A program made the position numbers and the translations under genes. Positions 36,348 to 47,600 of a stretch of 64,000 nucleotides of DNA are shown one piece after another. Origin of the DNA: Echinococcus granulosus (lineage: Eukaryota; Platyhelminthes; Cestoda; Cyclophyllidea; Taeniidae); contig NW_020170422.1 in NCBI RefSeq assembly GCF_000524195.1, forward strand, positions 4,791 through 68,790, read 5' to 3'. Each line of letters starts with the position of its first letter. The stretch's first letter is position 1. Under the pieces are notes generated by a model. That model was given only the letters and a program-made list of their open reading frames with translations. It was not told the origin of the DNA and ran no database searches.

Positions 36348-37689
36348 GACTAATCCAACGGACTATAGGGACCCTGCCTCAAAAATGGCGGTTAAGAAAA
36401 CACAGAGTCAAACAAAATAAATTGTCCTTATAGAAAGTCAAGCTAATAGCACAATTTTAGCAAGCTTTGGCAAAAAAATGAGACTTTAAAATTTAAAATG
36501 GCCGGCACAAGTCCTTAAATTGCAAAAGTTTTAATTTAATTTTTAAGGTTGTATTATTTAATTCAAGTACTTGGATCAAGTATTTTTAAAGAGTTAGTGT
36601 AACCATATGCTATACAGTTTTGTACTAACTTAATTTTTTATTACGTCAAAAAAGTCGTGCTGTATGAGCCGGAAAGGCATTTTTTGTTTGCAGGACAGTC
36701 TAGTGTAATACTTATGTTGTTTTAATGTGCCTTTCAGGGGGGAGGCAAGCAGGAAATTCGAACCTTGTTACCGGATCGTCCTCTCCCTTACCCTGTGACT
36801 GCGGCTCCCCTCCTTCTTGAATATTGTATTTTCCCTATCCATCTTGTCACCTTTAATAAAGATGTCCAAAGCAAATCAACCTGGCTTGTCTAGGAACGCT
36901 AGGAATTGGGAAGCGGAGACCGAGGAGCCTCGCTCCACACTAGGGTCTACTGGAATTGGCCATGGCTATGTCGCCTGGAGGAAATACAATTGCGAAGACT
37001 TTAGTGCTTAAAACTGAGAGTAAAACTAATGATAAAATCTTAAAGCCTGCTTGACTTAACGTTTTGATTGCAAAGACACCTAAGGCTTCACCAATGCTAT
37101 TCTTCTGGGCGGCATGGTCTCCGGTCCACACCAGTAGCGGATCAGAGTCTTTGTTCGTTGGCAATGCATTTTCTTTCGACTTCATACAAGACCTGGGGTG
37201 CCAGAAAACGATCACATTGCTGTGATAGTTCTAGCAGATTTAACTACTTCAAACAACGTGGACCGAATTCGGTTGTATTCCGAGCCTACAAATTTTTCCC
37301 ACCTTCAGAAAATTTCATTTGATTCCTGTCAGACTTCGATTCAATAATATATATTAAGCGAAAAGTCCCCAAATTTATCTAAGCAGCACTTTTAGATTGT
37401 TGAGATATAGTTTGGCGGTAGTTTACGTGCTATTAACTAACATATCCAGGATTTGTTTATATCCCTTTTTGACTAAATAATTTGAAAGTTTTAGCACTCT
37501 TAAGCTTATTTGCACAAAAGTCCCTTAAACACCAATGATATTAATTGCTCATGACAAAAAAACTGGTTTTTATTTAACCACGGTAGGGGCTTGATTGTCA
37601 ACTAAGTAGTAAAAACACAAAAACACCCGCAAGGAGAAACCATATGCAATGATGGCTTTTGAAATCCCCTCGCCTTACCTTATTTTAAA
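36348..37689. other. intergenic, no gene recognised
   Basis: AT-rich upstream region of PSMA2. Frames of 64-91 residues have no motif or exon signals. Confidence 0.4.
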
Positions 37690-38024
37690 TTGCCTTGGCC
37701 AGGAGTTTTAATGTCAACTTCAGTGTCACGCACGCTGTTCCATTTGTTGGTCGGCAGCAGCCACCGCATGATCATTTGCCATACCGCTGCTGCTATGCTG
37801 TACCTGTACACTCTAATGCAGACCATCCTCAGCGTCTGCATCGGCGTGCCCTTGGCCTTTTTAGGTGTAGGGGCCAATAGCTTCAAACTCTACCTCTTCT
37901 ACCACGACGGAGTTACTTCTCAAGCCACCCGCCTCCTCCTTACCAGCGTCTCCACCCCGTAAATCGCTTTCCTCTTCCCCATACGGTTTGACAGCCACCG
38001 ATTCTAGCCAAACTTCCCACCTGC
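37690..38024 (+). pseudogene. rhodopsin-like GPCR, TM1-TM2 fragment
   Basis: The plus-strand frame from 37690 (90 codons) encodes a TM1-like helix with the class-A pattern GVPLAFLGVGANSFKL (Asn at the 1.50 position), then a loop and the start of a TM2-like segment (LLLTSVS). The same frame then meets TAA at 37960-37962 and TAG at 38005-38007 but stays coding-like in between (IAFLFPIRFDSHRF). It runs into a 47-bp sequence (37978-38024) repeated inverted at 39966-40012. The rest of the receptor is on the other strand at 39965-39222. The two stops and the strand break make this a pseudogene in the assembled order. Confidence 0.7.
37978..38024 (+). repeat. 47-bp inverted repeat, left copy
   Basis: Starts CCCATACGGTTTGACAGCCA and ends CCCACCTGC; it is the exact reverse complement of 39966-40012. 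It encodes the TM2/first-loop part of the GPCR pseudogene. Confidence 0.95.
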
Positions 38025-38802
38025 AATAAAATTTGAGTACAAGCCAATTCTCTGAAAGCGGAAACTACAAAAGTCGATCTCATTGGAAGGTGTTTTAAGG
38101 AATCTGCAATTCAAGTAGATGTTTGACCACCAATCGTGACTTTCTTGCAACCCATATCATGAAATGGTAGCCGAATCTCAGACCTTCTTTCATTTCCGCT
38201 CCTAAATGCACATGCAGCCAGATTAAGTGGCATTGTAATGACAAGTGTGGAGCGACCAGACTCGGGCGGCTGTTTTTCTTATTGACCGAATTCTCTTTAG
38301 TTTACTTTCCCTTTTATTCCCTTGCTATAAAAAATAACCCAGACCGCACCCTTAATACAAAGGTGAGCACAGAAACCACTCGTGCTTACCTATACCATTA
38401 GCTGGGAAATATCGTTTCCCTTTTTATTAAAGAGGAAAAGAAAAATGAGAAGACTTCTTACCCCTTGTTTGGTGTAGACGGCAAGAAGCCTCGATCCCAT
38501 TGGATTGAGCTAAATCATCGGACTTCCATGTGATGAGCTATCTTATAGCTTGACCATAAATAATAAAAGGCTAATACTGTCCTTCTTTACGTCCTATCGG
38601 TTGAGCCGCCCTTACAGATCATGCTACTGACCTCAGCTTCTCTACGTTGGTCAGATGGATACCACTCTTAGTAGAAAGCGGTAATACCTTTCATTCCCAT
38701 TTTGGTAAAAGGACCACTTAGGGGCTCCGCCACTTTGAGTCCCGTTGGACGACCTGACCTCTGAGACATGCCAGTAGTCTCCAGCACTGCTGTGAGTCAA
38801 AA

Positions 38803-38840
38803 ATACATATTCTGCCCGAGTTTTATGTCTTCTTTCGTTC
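38803..38840 (-). repeat. short dispersed repeat, copy 1
   Basis: On the minus strand GAACGAAAGAAGACATAAAA followed by CTCGGGCAGAATATG matches 43627-43663 on the plus strand with few differences. It lies inside the segment between the 47-bp inverted repeats. Element type unknown. Confidence 0.5.
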
Positions 38841-39221
38841 CCAGGGATGATTTTGAGCGCTGCATTTAGCAGGTCGTCGGCAAGGGTCATTTGTAGAGGA
38901 GACGCTGACACAAAATGATAATAAAAGTAAGCCGGTCCGGAAACAAAGGTTAAAATAGCACTTTCCACATGTAGACGTCATGAGTGGACATGACTGACAT
39001 GTCTTGATCATATTATTAACAGAAATTTCATCCCAAATCCTGCCGTTGAATTAGTTTAATAGAACTTTTTATCCCAATCATTGCCATTATTGCCTCAGCC
39101 AGCCATGGGAAGGCCAATTTGATTCATTAGAGTGTGACATTCACGGATCTTCATATGCTTCAAACCCTTTTAAAAAAGCACATAAATATTGTAAGAGCGA
39201 GGGACTTTAATCTCGCATCAG

Positions 39222-39965
39222 TCATTTGAGCTTTCGACATCTCTCACATCGAAATGCATTAGTATGGTGTTTTGTGCAGAGCATCTTCACCAGGATTGCC
39301 AGACATCTCGATGAGTGTCCCACATGCACAAAAATATAAGTGACGGAATTAAGAAGAGAGCAGAAATCTGTCACCGCCGCCAGTCCATCTACCAGTCCCC
39401 TCATGACTTGCGTTAACTGTTTGCCTGAGTGGACCAAGTAAAAGAGGAGAATCGTCGTCGGCACCGTAGGCAAAGAGAGGAAGAAAAATATCACCAAAAT
39501 CGTCTTCAAATTTCTCAAAACACGCGTCTGTTTGATTGGTACCTTGGTGCCTAGCCTGCCTCTCTCCAGACTCCATCGCTTCACCAACACGGCAGTCGTC
39601 ATTGATGTGCAAATCATCACACACTCAGGTAGAAGAGCCAGGAGAATGCAATCCACCAAAAGATGACTCAAGTAGACTGATCAAAGCAAGGTTTAGGGAT
39701 ATTGCCGCCACTTCATCATGTAGGTTGTAGATCAGACTGGGGAGACGCATGAGACAAGCAAACTTGACAATCGAGGCAACTGCAAGTGACAATTTTGCGC
39801 GACCAGATGTGCCTAAACTCCAGCGGCTTCACAGTATGCAGAAGGCCTTCGGTAGCCATGAGTACGATGAGCCAGCTACGAATCAGCTCGAGGATGTTGA
39901 GGAAATAGAAGAGGAGAGCAGGGAAAATAAGACAGGTAAAAGTTTTAAAGTAGAAAAACTTCAGA
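39222..39965 (-). pseudogene. rhodopsin-like GPCR, TM3-TM7 fragment with frameshifts
   Basis: Read on the minus strand from 39965: FKTFTC (the Cys expected at the top of TM3), TM3 with SWLIVLMATEGLLHTVKPL (the place of the E/DRY motif reads TEG), then EFRHIWSRK. After a frame change near 39781-39800 comes TM4 (AVASIVKFACLMRLPSLIY). After another near 39668-39680 comes TM5 (LLALLPECVMICTSM), TM6 (VIFFFLSLPTVPTTILLFY) and TM7 with LLNSVTYIF in place of NPxxY, ending at the stop at 39222. The last frame alone is 149 codons. Order and spacing fit a class-A peptide- or amine-type receptor, but I cannot name a ligand. Frameshifts and loss of the DRY Arg support a pseudogene. Confidence 0.7.
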
Positions 39966-40012
39966 GCAGGTGGGAAGTTTGGCTAGAATCGGTGGCTGTC
40001 AAACCGTATGGG
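39966..40012 (-). repeat. 47-bp inverted repeat, right copy
   Basis: Exact reverse complement of 37978-38024. It lies immediately upstream (minus strand) of the TM3 part of the GPCR fragment. Confidence 0.95.
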
Positions 40013-41539
40013 AACCAATTCTTAATAACACCAGGAATGCTGTGCCATGAGAGTCCACAAATTTATTGAACTCTGACTATCATATTATGGGGGTTTCCAC
40101 TTCATTTTGATAGAATGGGGATGAAAATGTACCTTACCGCCTTTCTTACTCCTTTTCACCCTAAGAGCATGGTAGTTGATGTGTCCATGTATTCCGTACT
40201 TAAGGAGGCCTAATAACTGTCATCTGTGAAGCTGTTGAATGACAGATAGGTAAAGCATTTTGCCTACAAATTAAATCATATGCATTTTTTCTATCTATGT
40301 ATTTGATGTAAATCACTTTTTTTAATTTAAAGTAGTAATTGACTTAGAAGACTTTCTCTTGACCAGCTTTAAAGGTTCTTCTGGCCTACATGCGACGATA
40401 AATTACACATCAGGTCTTTTTTAAAAGCTCCATTAATAATTAACCAATACAGCAATTTTATAAACCACAGCAACTAGTAGCTATTCATTAGCAAGCAATC
40501 GACTAGACACTCGTTTATTTCCTGCCTCCGACTCGGTCACATTCGCTGTCCCTCATTCGATTAGTTACTTTCAAGGACTTCTGGAAGCGTGATTATTGAT
40601 TCGCTCTCATGAGGCGCGAGTTTATGAAAGAGGTAAAAAGAATAATTTAAAAACTGAGGGCCGTGAGACAAAAAAATACATGATCGTCTAAGCAATGGCA
40701 TGCTGTCGACAAAATAACAAGGCTGCCTACATCTATGCCAGTCTCCCAGTTGTCCGAGGAAACGGAGGCGCGTAAGTGAGGCAATGACAACGCATTCCAA
40801 GCGCTGTCTACAATGAATAAAATATCATTATTAAACTTTATGCATATTCGGTTATTCAGAAACCCCGTCGTCACTCTGATAGACGGAAATGAGGAAGATG
40901 ATGCAGGCAGAAATTTGTCTCTTCCAAGAAGTGTGAAACGACGATGGAAGGATGGCAAATCAGTCGAAATTAATTTGCTTCGAACTCGGCCTAAATTTGG
41001 TGATGCCCCGAGCACCGATGATCGAGGTGTGTGGTTATGGTGTACTACTTAAATCCGCTCCGAAGAAATTCGTTGCTCACTAAATGCGAGTTGGGTTAGT
41101 GGAAGACCACCGAACCCCCGCCACTGGCCGGACCCGTAATTTTATCGACCATCTTCAGTATAGACCTCAATTTTTCTCTTTTTTGATAATTTTTTTGTAA
41201 CTCATGATACGGATTTGCTATTTTATATGGTATGTTCCTATGATTTTCTCAAAAATATCATTACCTCTCTGAATTCTGATACCTATGTCCTTCTTTGATA
41301 GATCCCTCAAGTGATGTGAAAGAGTCCCTCCTCGTTTCATCAAATATTTGATTAGCTTCTCCTTGCTAATAAGGTAAATTAACCATACCGCTCCCAGATC
41401 TCGTCGACCGTACTACAAGTCGAATGTTCCTAAGCTCTTTGGTTCTGAGAACAGTTGGTGATATTATAAAGATTTCCTTAAGTCGGACCAATGAAGTCAC
41501 TGGCAATGTGTTTGTCACACACAGAGGGACATTTTGCAG
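40013..41539. other. intergenic, RSPH3 5' exons expected but not recognised
   Basis: The RSPH3 exon at 41540 begins at a splice acceptor, so upstream exon(s) must exist. A plus-strand frame at 40813-41052 has a possible phase-0 donor (CGAGGT followed by GTGTGG), but its sequence does not clearly match the conserved RSP3 N-terminal motif, so I leave it unassigned. Frames on the minus strand look like shadows. Confidence 0.35.
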
Positions 41540-43471
41540 CTAAACCTAAAACCGCGTCCTATTGCTACAGTGGTGGAGGCGAATGGGAGGATATCCATCC
41601 CCACGCAAACTGGTCTCTACCTGTTTGAAATTTCGGATGTTGTCGAAACTGACGACTATGGGATTCAGACGGAGCAGTTTATTGATAGACCAATCACACC
41701 TGTGATTGAATTCGCCAAAACCGGGATTGATATTGCCATCCAGACTGAACCATGGGAGGTAGGTTATTTGTCCGTGAATCCTTATAGAATTGATGATCTA
41801 ATTTACGTCTCGGGTAACCTAAAAAGTGACTTATCCAAGACATGCCATTAATAAATGGCAATATCAGCCTAGTTCTTAATGGATAACTCTAATTTACAGT
41901 CTTCTTCTTGTCACCTCTTAGCTCTTCGATTTCTACACTGAAGCGGTACCCATGTTAGAAGTACTGCTGAACAGGATCATGGAGCAGTCGTTGATGGAGG
42001 TGATGGAAGAGGAGGAGTTGGCTGAGATTCGTGCCAAGCAGGCTGCCTTTGAAGAAGTACGGGATGCTGAGCTTGCAGAAGTTGAACGACTAGAGGAGCT
42101 TAATCGACGTCGAAGGTTAGCGTGTATCGCGCAGTTATCTATCTGTAAATCATCTCAGAACCGTTCATTTTGGATGCAACCACTTATTCGTAATCTTTTC
42201 ATCCATTTTAAATTTCTTTACTTCTATTTTATCAATCACTTCTGTTTCCATCACGTTTATACGGTATCAATAGTGTTTTTATTTTGCGGTTTTGTGCGCA
42301 GAGAGGAACAGAAGCGAAGGCGGCAGGAGGCTGAGTACGAAGCTCTGATGCGGCGCCAGACAGCCGAGAAGATTGCTGCCCGTAGTTTCATCAAGGCCTA
42401 CTTGGAACCTCTTTTGCCTAACACCTTCGAAATGCTCGCGGTGCGTGGCTTTTTCTATGACGACGTTCGACTGGGTGAGTGAAGCTTCTGAGCTAAATAT
42501 TAACAGGATAGAATGATGGCTTTGAAGATTGGATAGCTATATCAGTAGTGAAAGAGGAATAGAACTAGCATCTCGATTTAAGTGTCATTCAACTTTTAGC
42601 TGCCAGTGCCCATGTATTAATCGAAACGCCACCACTAAATACTCATCGACAGTTCTACAGTCTAACTTGGTATTTACCCCTTGAAGTACTTTGCATTGTC
42701 CAACTCTTTTGCTCTTTTTTTCTCAGAACTTGAAGTTAACCTTATGGATGGCATCGTGGAGAAGGCACTGCACCTGCATTCCCTCGAGTTACGTGGACGA
42801 ATTGCTGTTGATGGTATCATTAGAGAAGTGAGTTTGTAGTCAATGCTTGTCCAAACTACACTTTAACACCATTCTCCACGGTAGGATAGAGTCATTAGGA
42901 GTTCCGCCCTTTACAACAACTTCTGTTTGAAAAGTATTTGACTTCATTTGCATTCATAAATCCCCTCCACCGACAAACTCTTCGAGGTAACCCAACTATT
43001 CATCAACACCAATGTTTTCGTCTCCCAGGCAGTCAGACAGCGCCACACGGCATACCGAGAGTTAGGTCGTGAGCTCATAATTGAGGCAATGATGGAGAGA
43101 GTTGTGCCAGCACTACGCACTCGCGTCGCCGTGGATTTCATTGAAAGGATGGTTGACTTCTCCATCGACCGGCTGGAGGTAGCCGCGGCTGCATGGAAAC
43201 GAGTGCTGAAGAACGTAACCAATGCCATTCTGGATGAGATTGTGAATGCGGCGGTGGAGGATACGATGTCTCGAGTGGATGGAACGAATGCTGCTGGGGC
43301 AAATTTCATGAATGTAAGCAAAGTGCGCTACCAGCCTATTCTCATTTTTTTACTATGAAATACACGCGCCCATTTCCGTTATCTTTTTGCCTTTGCATGA
43401 CTTTTAGGCTTATGAATATTAAATGCATTAATCCATGTTTTTTTCTTCTGTGATTATAGGATATTTTGTGA
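41540..43471 (+). CDS. RSPH3: radial spoke head protein 3 homologue (5' exons missing)
   Basis: Six plus-strand exons: 41540-41758, 41922-42115, 42302-42474, 42727-42827, 43029-43313, 43460-43471. All GT-AG, phases consistent, 327 aa and a stop. The radial spoke 3 domain is clear: PTQTGLYLFEISDVVE, YGIQTEQFIDRPITP, FAKTGIDIAIQTE, LFDFYTEAVPMLEVLL, EQSLMEVMEEEELAEIRAKQ, then Arg/Glu-rich helix and KIAARSFIKAYLEPLLP...GFFYDDVRL. RSPH3 is the stalk protein that anchors radial spokes to axonemal doublets and, in vertebrates, binds PKA regulatory subunits through an amphipathic helix in the EVLLNRIMEQSLMEVM region. In a tapeworm it would act in flame cells, ciliated sensory endings or sperm (inference). 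The C-terminus after the domain is a long Ala/Glu/Arg helix ending FMN-DIL. The tiny final coding exon (12 nt) is less certain. The N-terminal part upstream of 41540 was not found. Confidence 0.9.
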
Positions 43472-44675
43472 ATAGAAGAATAAGAAAACCGTTGAGGAAA
43501 TTCGGCCAGTGGAACGAATTGACGAATTCGACTAGCGAATATAGTTTGTCAAGTACAAATACCTTTGTATGCCCCAATACGATTGATTCCTACCAAGAAT
43601 ATTGTAGCGTCCCGGGACTCCCTGAAGACGAAAGAAGACAAAATACTCGAGCAGAATATACATTCAGTGCAGAGAAGGTGTCTGGGCTGTTGGCATGGCC
43701 CAAAAGGCCAGCCCACCCAGCGAGGTACAAGGAGGCTAATTCAAAGTACAAAAGTGGCGCCTCACCAATGCCAAGGGATAAACCACTATCGTATTACAAT
43801 ATGATTGCTACCAACTTTGCAGGCTAAAACTGATGTTGATTCCCACCTCATAAAATGTCGTGACTTTAAGTAATCCTACTAACTAATTGGTTGGAAAGCG
43901 TGAAAATGAGGGCTTGTTTGGAGGTATTAATCACTCATCCAGTGAATCAGTTAGGATATGATTCGCGGTTTTCTTCTGCCTAAGCGAGTTATATATGCAA
44001 GTCCAGTGATAGATCCATAGTTATTTCAACTTGTACAGCTTTCGAATCCACTGGATATCGGGACGTAGTGAGGCAAGTCTACCCCTAGGATCGCAATAAG
44101 GCACAGTAGCATGACAATAAAATAACCTATGCGTCATTTAAGGTCTAGTAACCCATCCTGAGGGCCGCGGCAGCTGACGAAAGTGCCTTCTGTAGAGATC
44201 AAAAGGCTCACATAGTTAAATGCATAAATAAATGACGCATCAGGGTGCTACATAAGTACGATGCATTAAACAGCAAACAGTTGCGCGGGGAAAATTAGTC
44301 ATTCCTAATGCAATTAGCTACATGAAGTCCGATAATAGAAGTCAAATAGATGGGTGTTTAAGGGCAGCTAGCACGTAAAACTTATTTGTTTGCCCTTTTG
44401 AATCCATATACCAGTAATGATGGCTACTTTAAGCACAAATTTAAGCCAAGATTACTTCCAGTGCAACTGAAAAACAATACATTAAAGCATTACTTGGCCT
44501 TAAATCTTCTTTTAGTGACCCTTTAAAATACGAACATATAATTTTTAGTCCAAGTTATTATTTATTTAATGAACTACTGTACTTTTTACGGAATACATTT
44601 CGGTAAAGTTCTTTATCTTACTCGATTATCAAGAAAACGAGGAGGGGCGCGGGGCTCGTATTTTGCTTTGTGCAG
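43472..44675. other. intergenic between RSPH3 and the Hook-domain gene
   Basis: It would contain the RSPH3 3' UTR. A 130-codon frame at 43435-43827 overlaps the repeat copy at 43627-43663 and looks fortuitous. No other gene seen. Confidence 0.45.
43627..43663 (+). repeat. short dispersed repeat, copy 2
   Basis: GACGAAAGAAGACAAAATAC followed by TCGAGCAGAATATAC matches the minus strand at 38803-38840. Downstream bases (43695-43735) also resemble 30597-30640. Confidence 0.5.
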
Positions 44676-44678
44676 CGT
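44664..44678 (+). promoter_or_regulatory. candidate splice or trans-splice acceptor before the start codon
   Basis: TGCTTTGTGCAG followed by CGT and then ATG ATG. It is an acceptor for either an upstream non-coding exon or a spliced leader; no coding exon is seen upstream. Confidence 0.4.
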
Positions 44679-47600
44679 ATGATGAGGGCGTTGGGCGAGT
44701 GGATTAGTTCAATTATAGATGAACCTGTCACGTATATTGATGAAAGTTGTTTGCTCAAAACGTTGAACAAGTGGTAAGATTATATCATACTTATACCGAA
44801 TGTCAGCTCACTATGCTTCTCCCCCTCAAATTCTTCAACTGAGAAGATAAAAAATTTCCTCAATGGTTTGTTATCTTGATGTGTATATAATCCTTCAGGA
44901 GTTTATAGATTCCCGGTTCATGAGATTGTATGCTGGGATAGGTTATTCGATGATTGTACAGAGTGCGAACTCGTGAGTTCAGTACCATAGTGAACGTTTG
45001 AGACTCTTAGGTTGCTTTTTTGATAATAGTTGGAGGAATGCAAACACAATCAGCTAAATATTTTGTCAACGCCGCTCTTGCCCTCGATGATGATGTACAA
45101 TTTGCAATCTATGCCATAATTCAGGGCCCTATGACTCAAATTGCTAACGAATCGCGAATAACGCGAGAGGATATACTTAAAGTCCTCCAGCTGACGGATC
45201 ATAAAGTAGAGCACCGTGACCCTTTTCCTGATATTGAACAGGTATTTTCGTCCAAATATTCCCTTTGTTTGGTAATTGTAGCATTATCCTACTTCTTGTT
45301 TTCCGTCTGTGCCGTTTTTAGACAACCCCCGTAAAAAATGCTGCGACTTTAGACCATGGAAATGGCGCGAATGCTGAGGATGAAGACATGCGGTCCTTCA
45401 CTACAAGCACACCTGTTTCCCGTCACAAACAAGTGAGGAGTTCTCGTGACGATGCTACAATCTGTTTCTGCAACGTCTCCTGTTTATTTTGCTGCCAAAA
45501 TACTGTAGTGATTTTGTTTTTGCTCCCCTAGGATGAATCAAAAAAAAGCCCCCCACGGCCCAGCACATTAGAGGTATCTGAAAGCGTCCAGTTGATGCCA
45601 CCACCGTCACTTCCACCACCACAACGTCAGCACACGACTTCAAATGCTGATAAGAATCGAGTGCAGCCTCCAATGTCACCTCTGACTCCACTTAAAACTC
45701 TGGTCGAGTCTCCACATTGGAACATCAAGGTAATGTAGCGTAATGTTTTTACTATTTGATTTGATTCATCCGTCGTCTTTCTTCGTTCTATGTTTAAGGC
45801 TTATTTTGTTGTTTTCACTAGCAGCTTGCCTAATTACTGGTGATTGTCGACCGCTATCGTATTTCTGGGCCTATCTTCTAGGCGATAATAATATGAAGTA
45901 ATCACGCATAGATATTGCTTCTGTGCGCACTAAAAAAGGTCATCTTGAACATTTTCAGATTGACTGATTCACTAGTAGTCTTGTTTTTTAAGCTCTGAAG
46001 TTAGCATAATTGTTTTCTTTTAAAGAGTAGACCTTTTTGTTTTTTATTACGCAATTCAAACAGGTATTGGACTGGGCAGCTGCAAAAAGTACTAATGCTG
46101 ATAGATATCTTAGTTTGCATAAAATCTATCCCAACACGATTACTCTGTTTTTTCTCCTCAGCAGCCTCTCGAAGAAAGTGGCTCCACCAGTAAGGTAATA
46201 CCACATTAACGGCGTAGCCTTCTGCGGAATCACCCCTAGCACCTCCCCTCCCTTCCACTTCTGCTTTGGCACAATAACACCAAACTGATGGTCACGCCTT
46301 CCTAACTGCCCTCCCCTTTTGTGCGCATGATATTTTTTTTATCGCATGTCCATCAATCTGTGTCGTCCTAGTTTTGGAAACTCGAAATACTCATTGTCTT
46401 ACTCACCCGTGAAATTGCCGAAGATTCTATGTGCTGCCGTATTTTTGAAGTCGAGTTCGTCTGGTCCTAAATCTGATTTCCATTGCGCCTATTGCATGCA
46501 CCTCAGCAGGACTCTTCTACAACTTCACCATTCGTGTCCTCTTTGCCAAGCATTAGATTCAAGCAGCTCTTTTTCTTGCCTTATTTTCTTACGGAAATGA
46601 CTTCAGCGCTTTTTGCCTTGGCTTCGTCTCATGCACTCACCGCGTATTGCTTTGCATTTGAGTTAAAGACGCTAAATACACAAAAGCAGCTAACGATAAT
46701 TGCATTGGTGTAAACTGACTTTTGGGAACATTATTAGTGATGAGGATCATCGAGTTAATATAACGTTCTTTTGTGGTAAACTGTTCTCACCTAGTGTTCG
46801 TTAACCTCGTCTAACTTTTGCCTGTACTTATCTGTTTCCGTCCCGTTGACGTTGCTAGTTGGGTTAAACGATACCATTTGCACATCGTTGAAGTGAAAAT
46901 TTGCAAGAATCTCTCAGGCCTTGGTTTTCCAGGCCAAATCGGTTTGTCTTTTCACATTCCGAGCAACTGTCTGGGTGGCTGCTTTTCTAAAAATAGGAAC
47001 CTCTCGTCAGCATATCGCATTAACTTTCAGACGTGCTACTACCGCAGCTTTTGCGCAGACTTTCACGCACTCATTTTTCAAAGCGTTTCATGTTCCGCTT
47101 AGGTCCTTTTGAAATAGACGTTGGATTTAAATACGGCAGTTCAGTGCTCGCAATTAAATGTATTTATGCTGCAAATTGGTGCGGTTAATGTGCCTTTAGT
47201 ATTCACTGCACCGCAATTGGAATGATGGCAGCCTTGTCTTTACCCATCGGCGTACGTAGAACTATCGTTTGTACCGCCAAACATGCGATGGAATCCATAG
47301 CATAGTTTGGCATTGCTCAGAAAGTATCATTTGCGATACGATTTCACCTCATCGCTCTTCCATTTTAGCTTGAAGTTGTTATTTTAACTGATTGTTCCTA
47401 GACATCCCACCCAAAAGCATGCTTCCACACATGTCACTGCCTCGCTTTGGATTCGCACCAAACTCCTGCTGACCGTGTGATTTGCTTGCTTGTTTAATTT
47501 GACACCTCTTCTCTCAACACATGAGAGAGCAGACTTCCTTGATCCTTTAGATTGTTTCGATTTTAGGTACATACTGTCTATCTTCCGACCTATTGCTTGA

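Noticed and set aside
39749..40069. 106-codon plus-strand frame
   Set aside because: Antisense to the TM3-TM4 part of the GPCR fragment and to the right 47-bp repeat.
40561..41015. Minus-strand frames considered as the GPCR N-terminal half
   Set aside because: No transmembrane helix pattern; the TM1 region was found instead at 37690-37962 on the plus strand.
43435..43827. 130-codon plus-strand frame after RSPH3
   Set aside because: Contains a dispersed repeat and no recognisable domain; the RSPH3 frame ends at 43471 in another frame.
46483..46713. Possible additional Hook-gene exon (DSSTTSPFVSS...)
   Set aside because: Good acceptor but no usable donor near the coding-like part, and the exons at 46194 and 48573 already join in phase.
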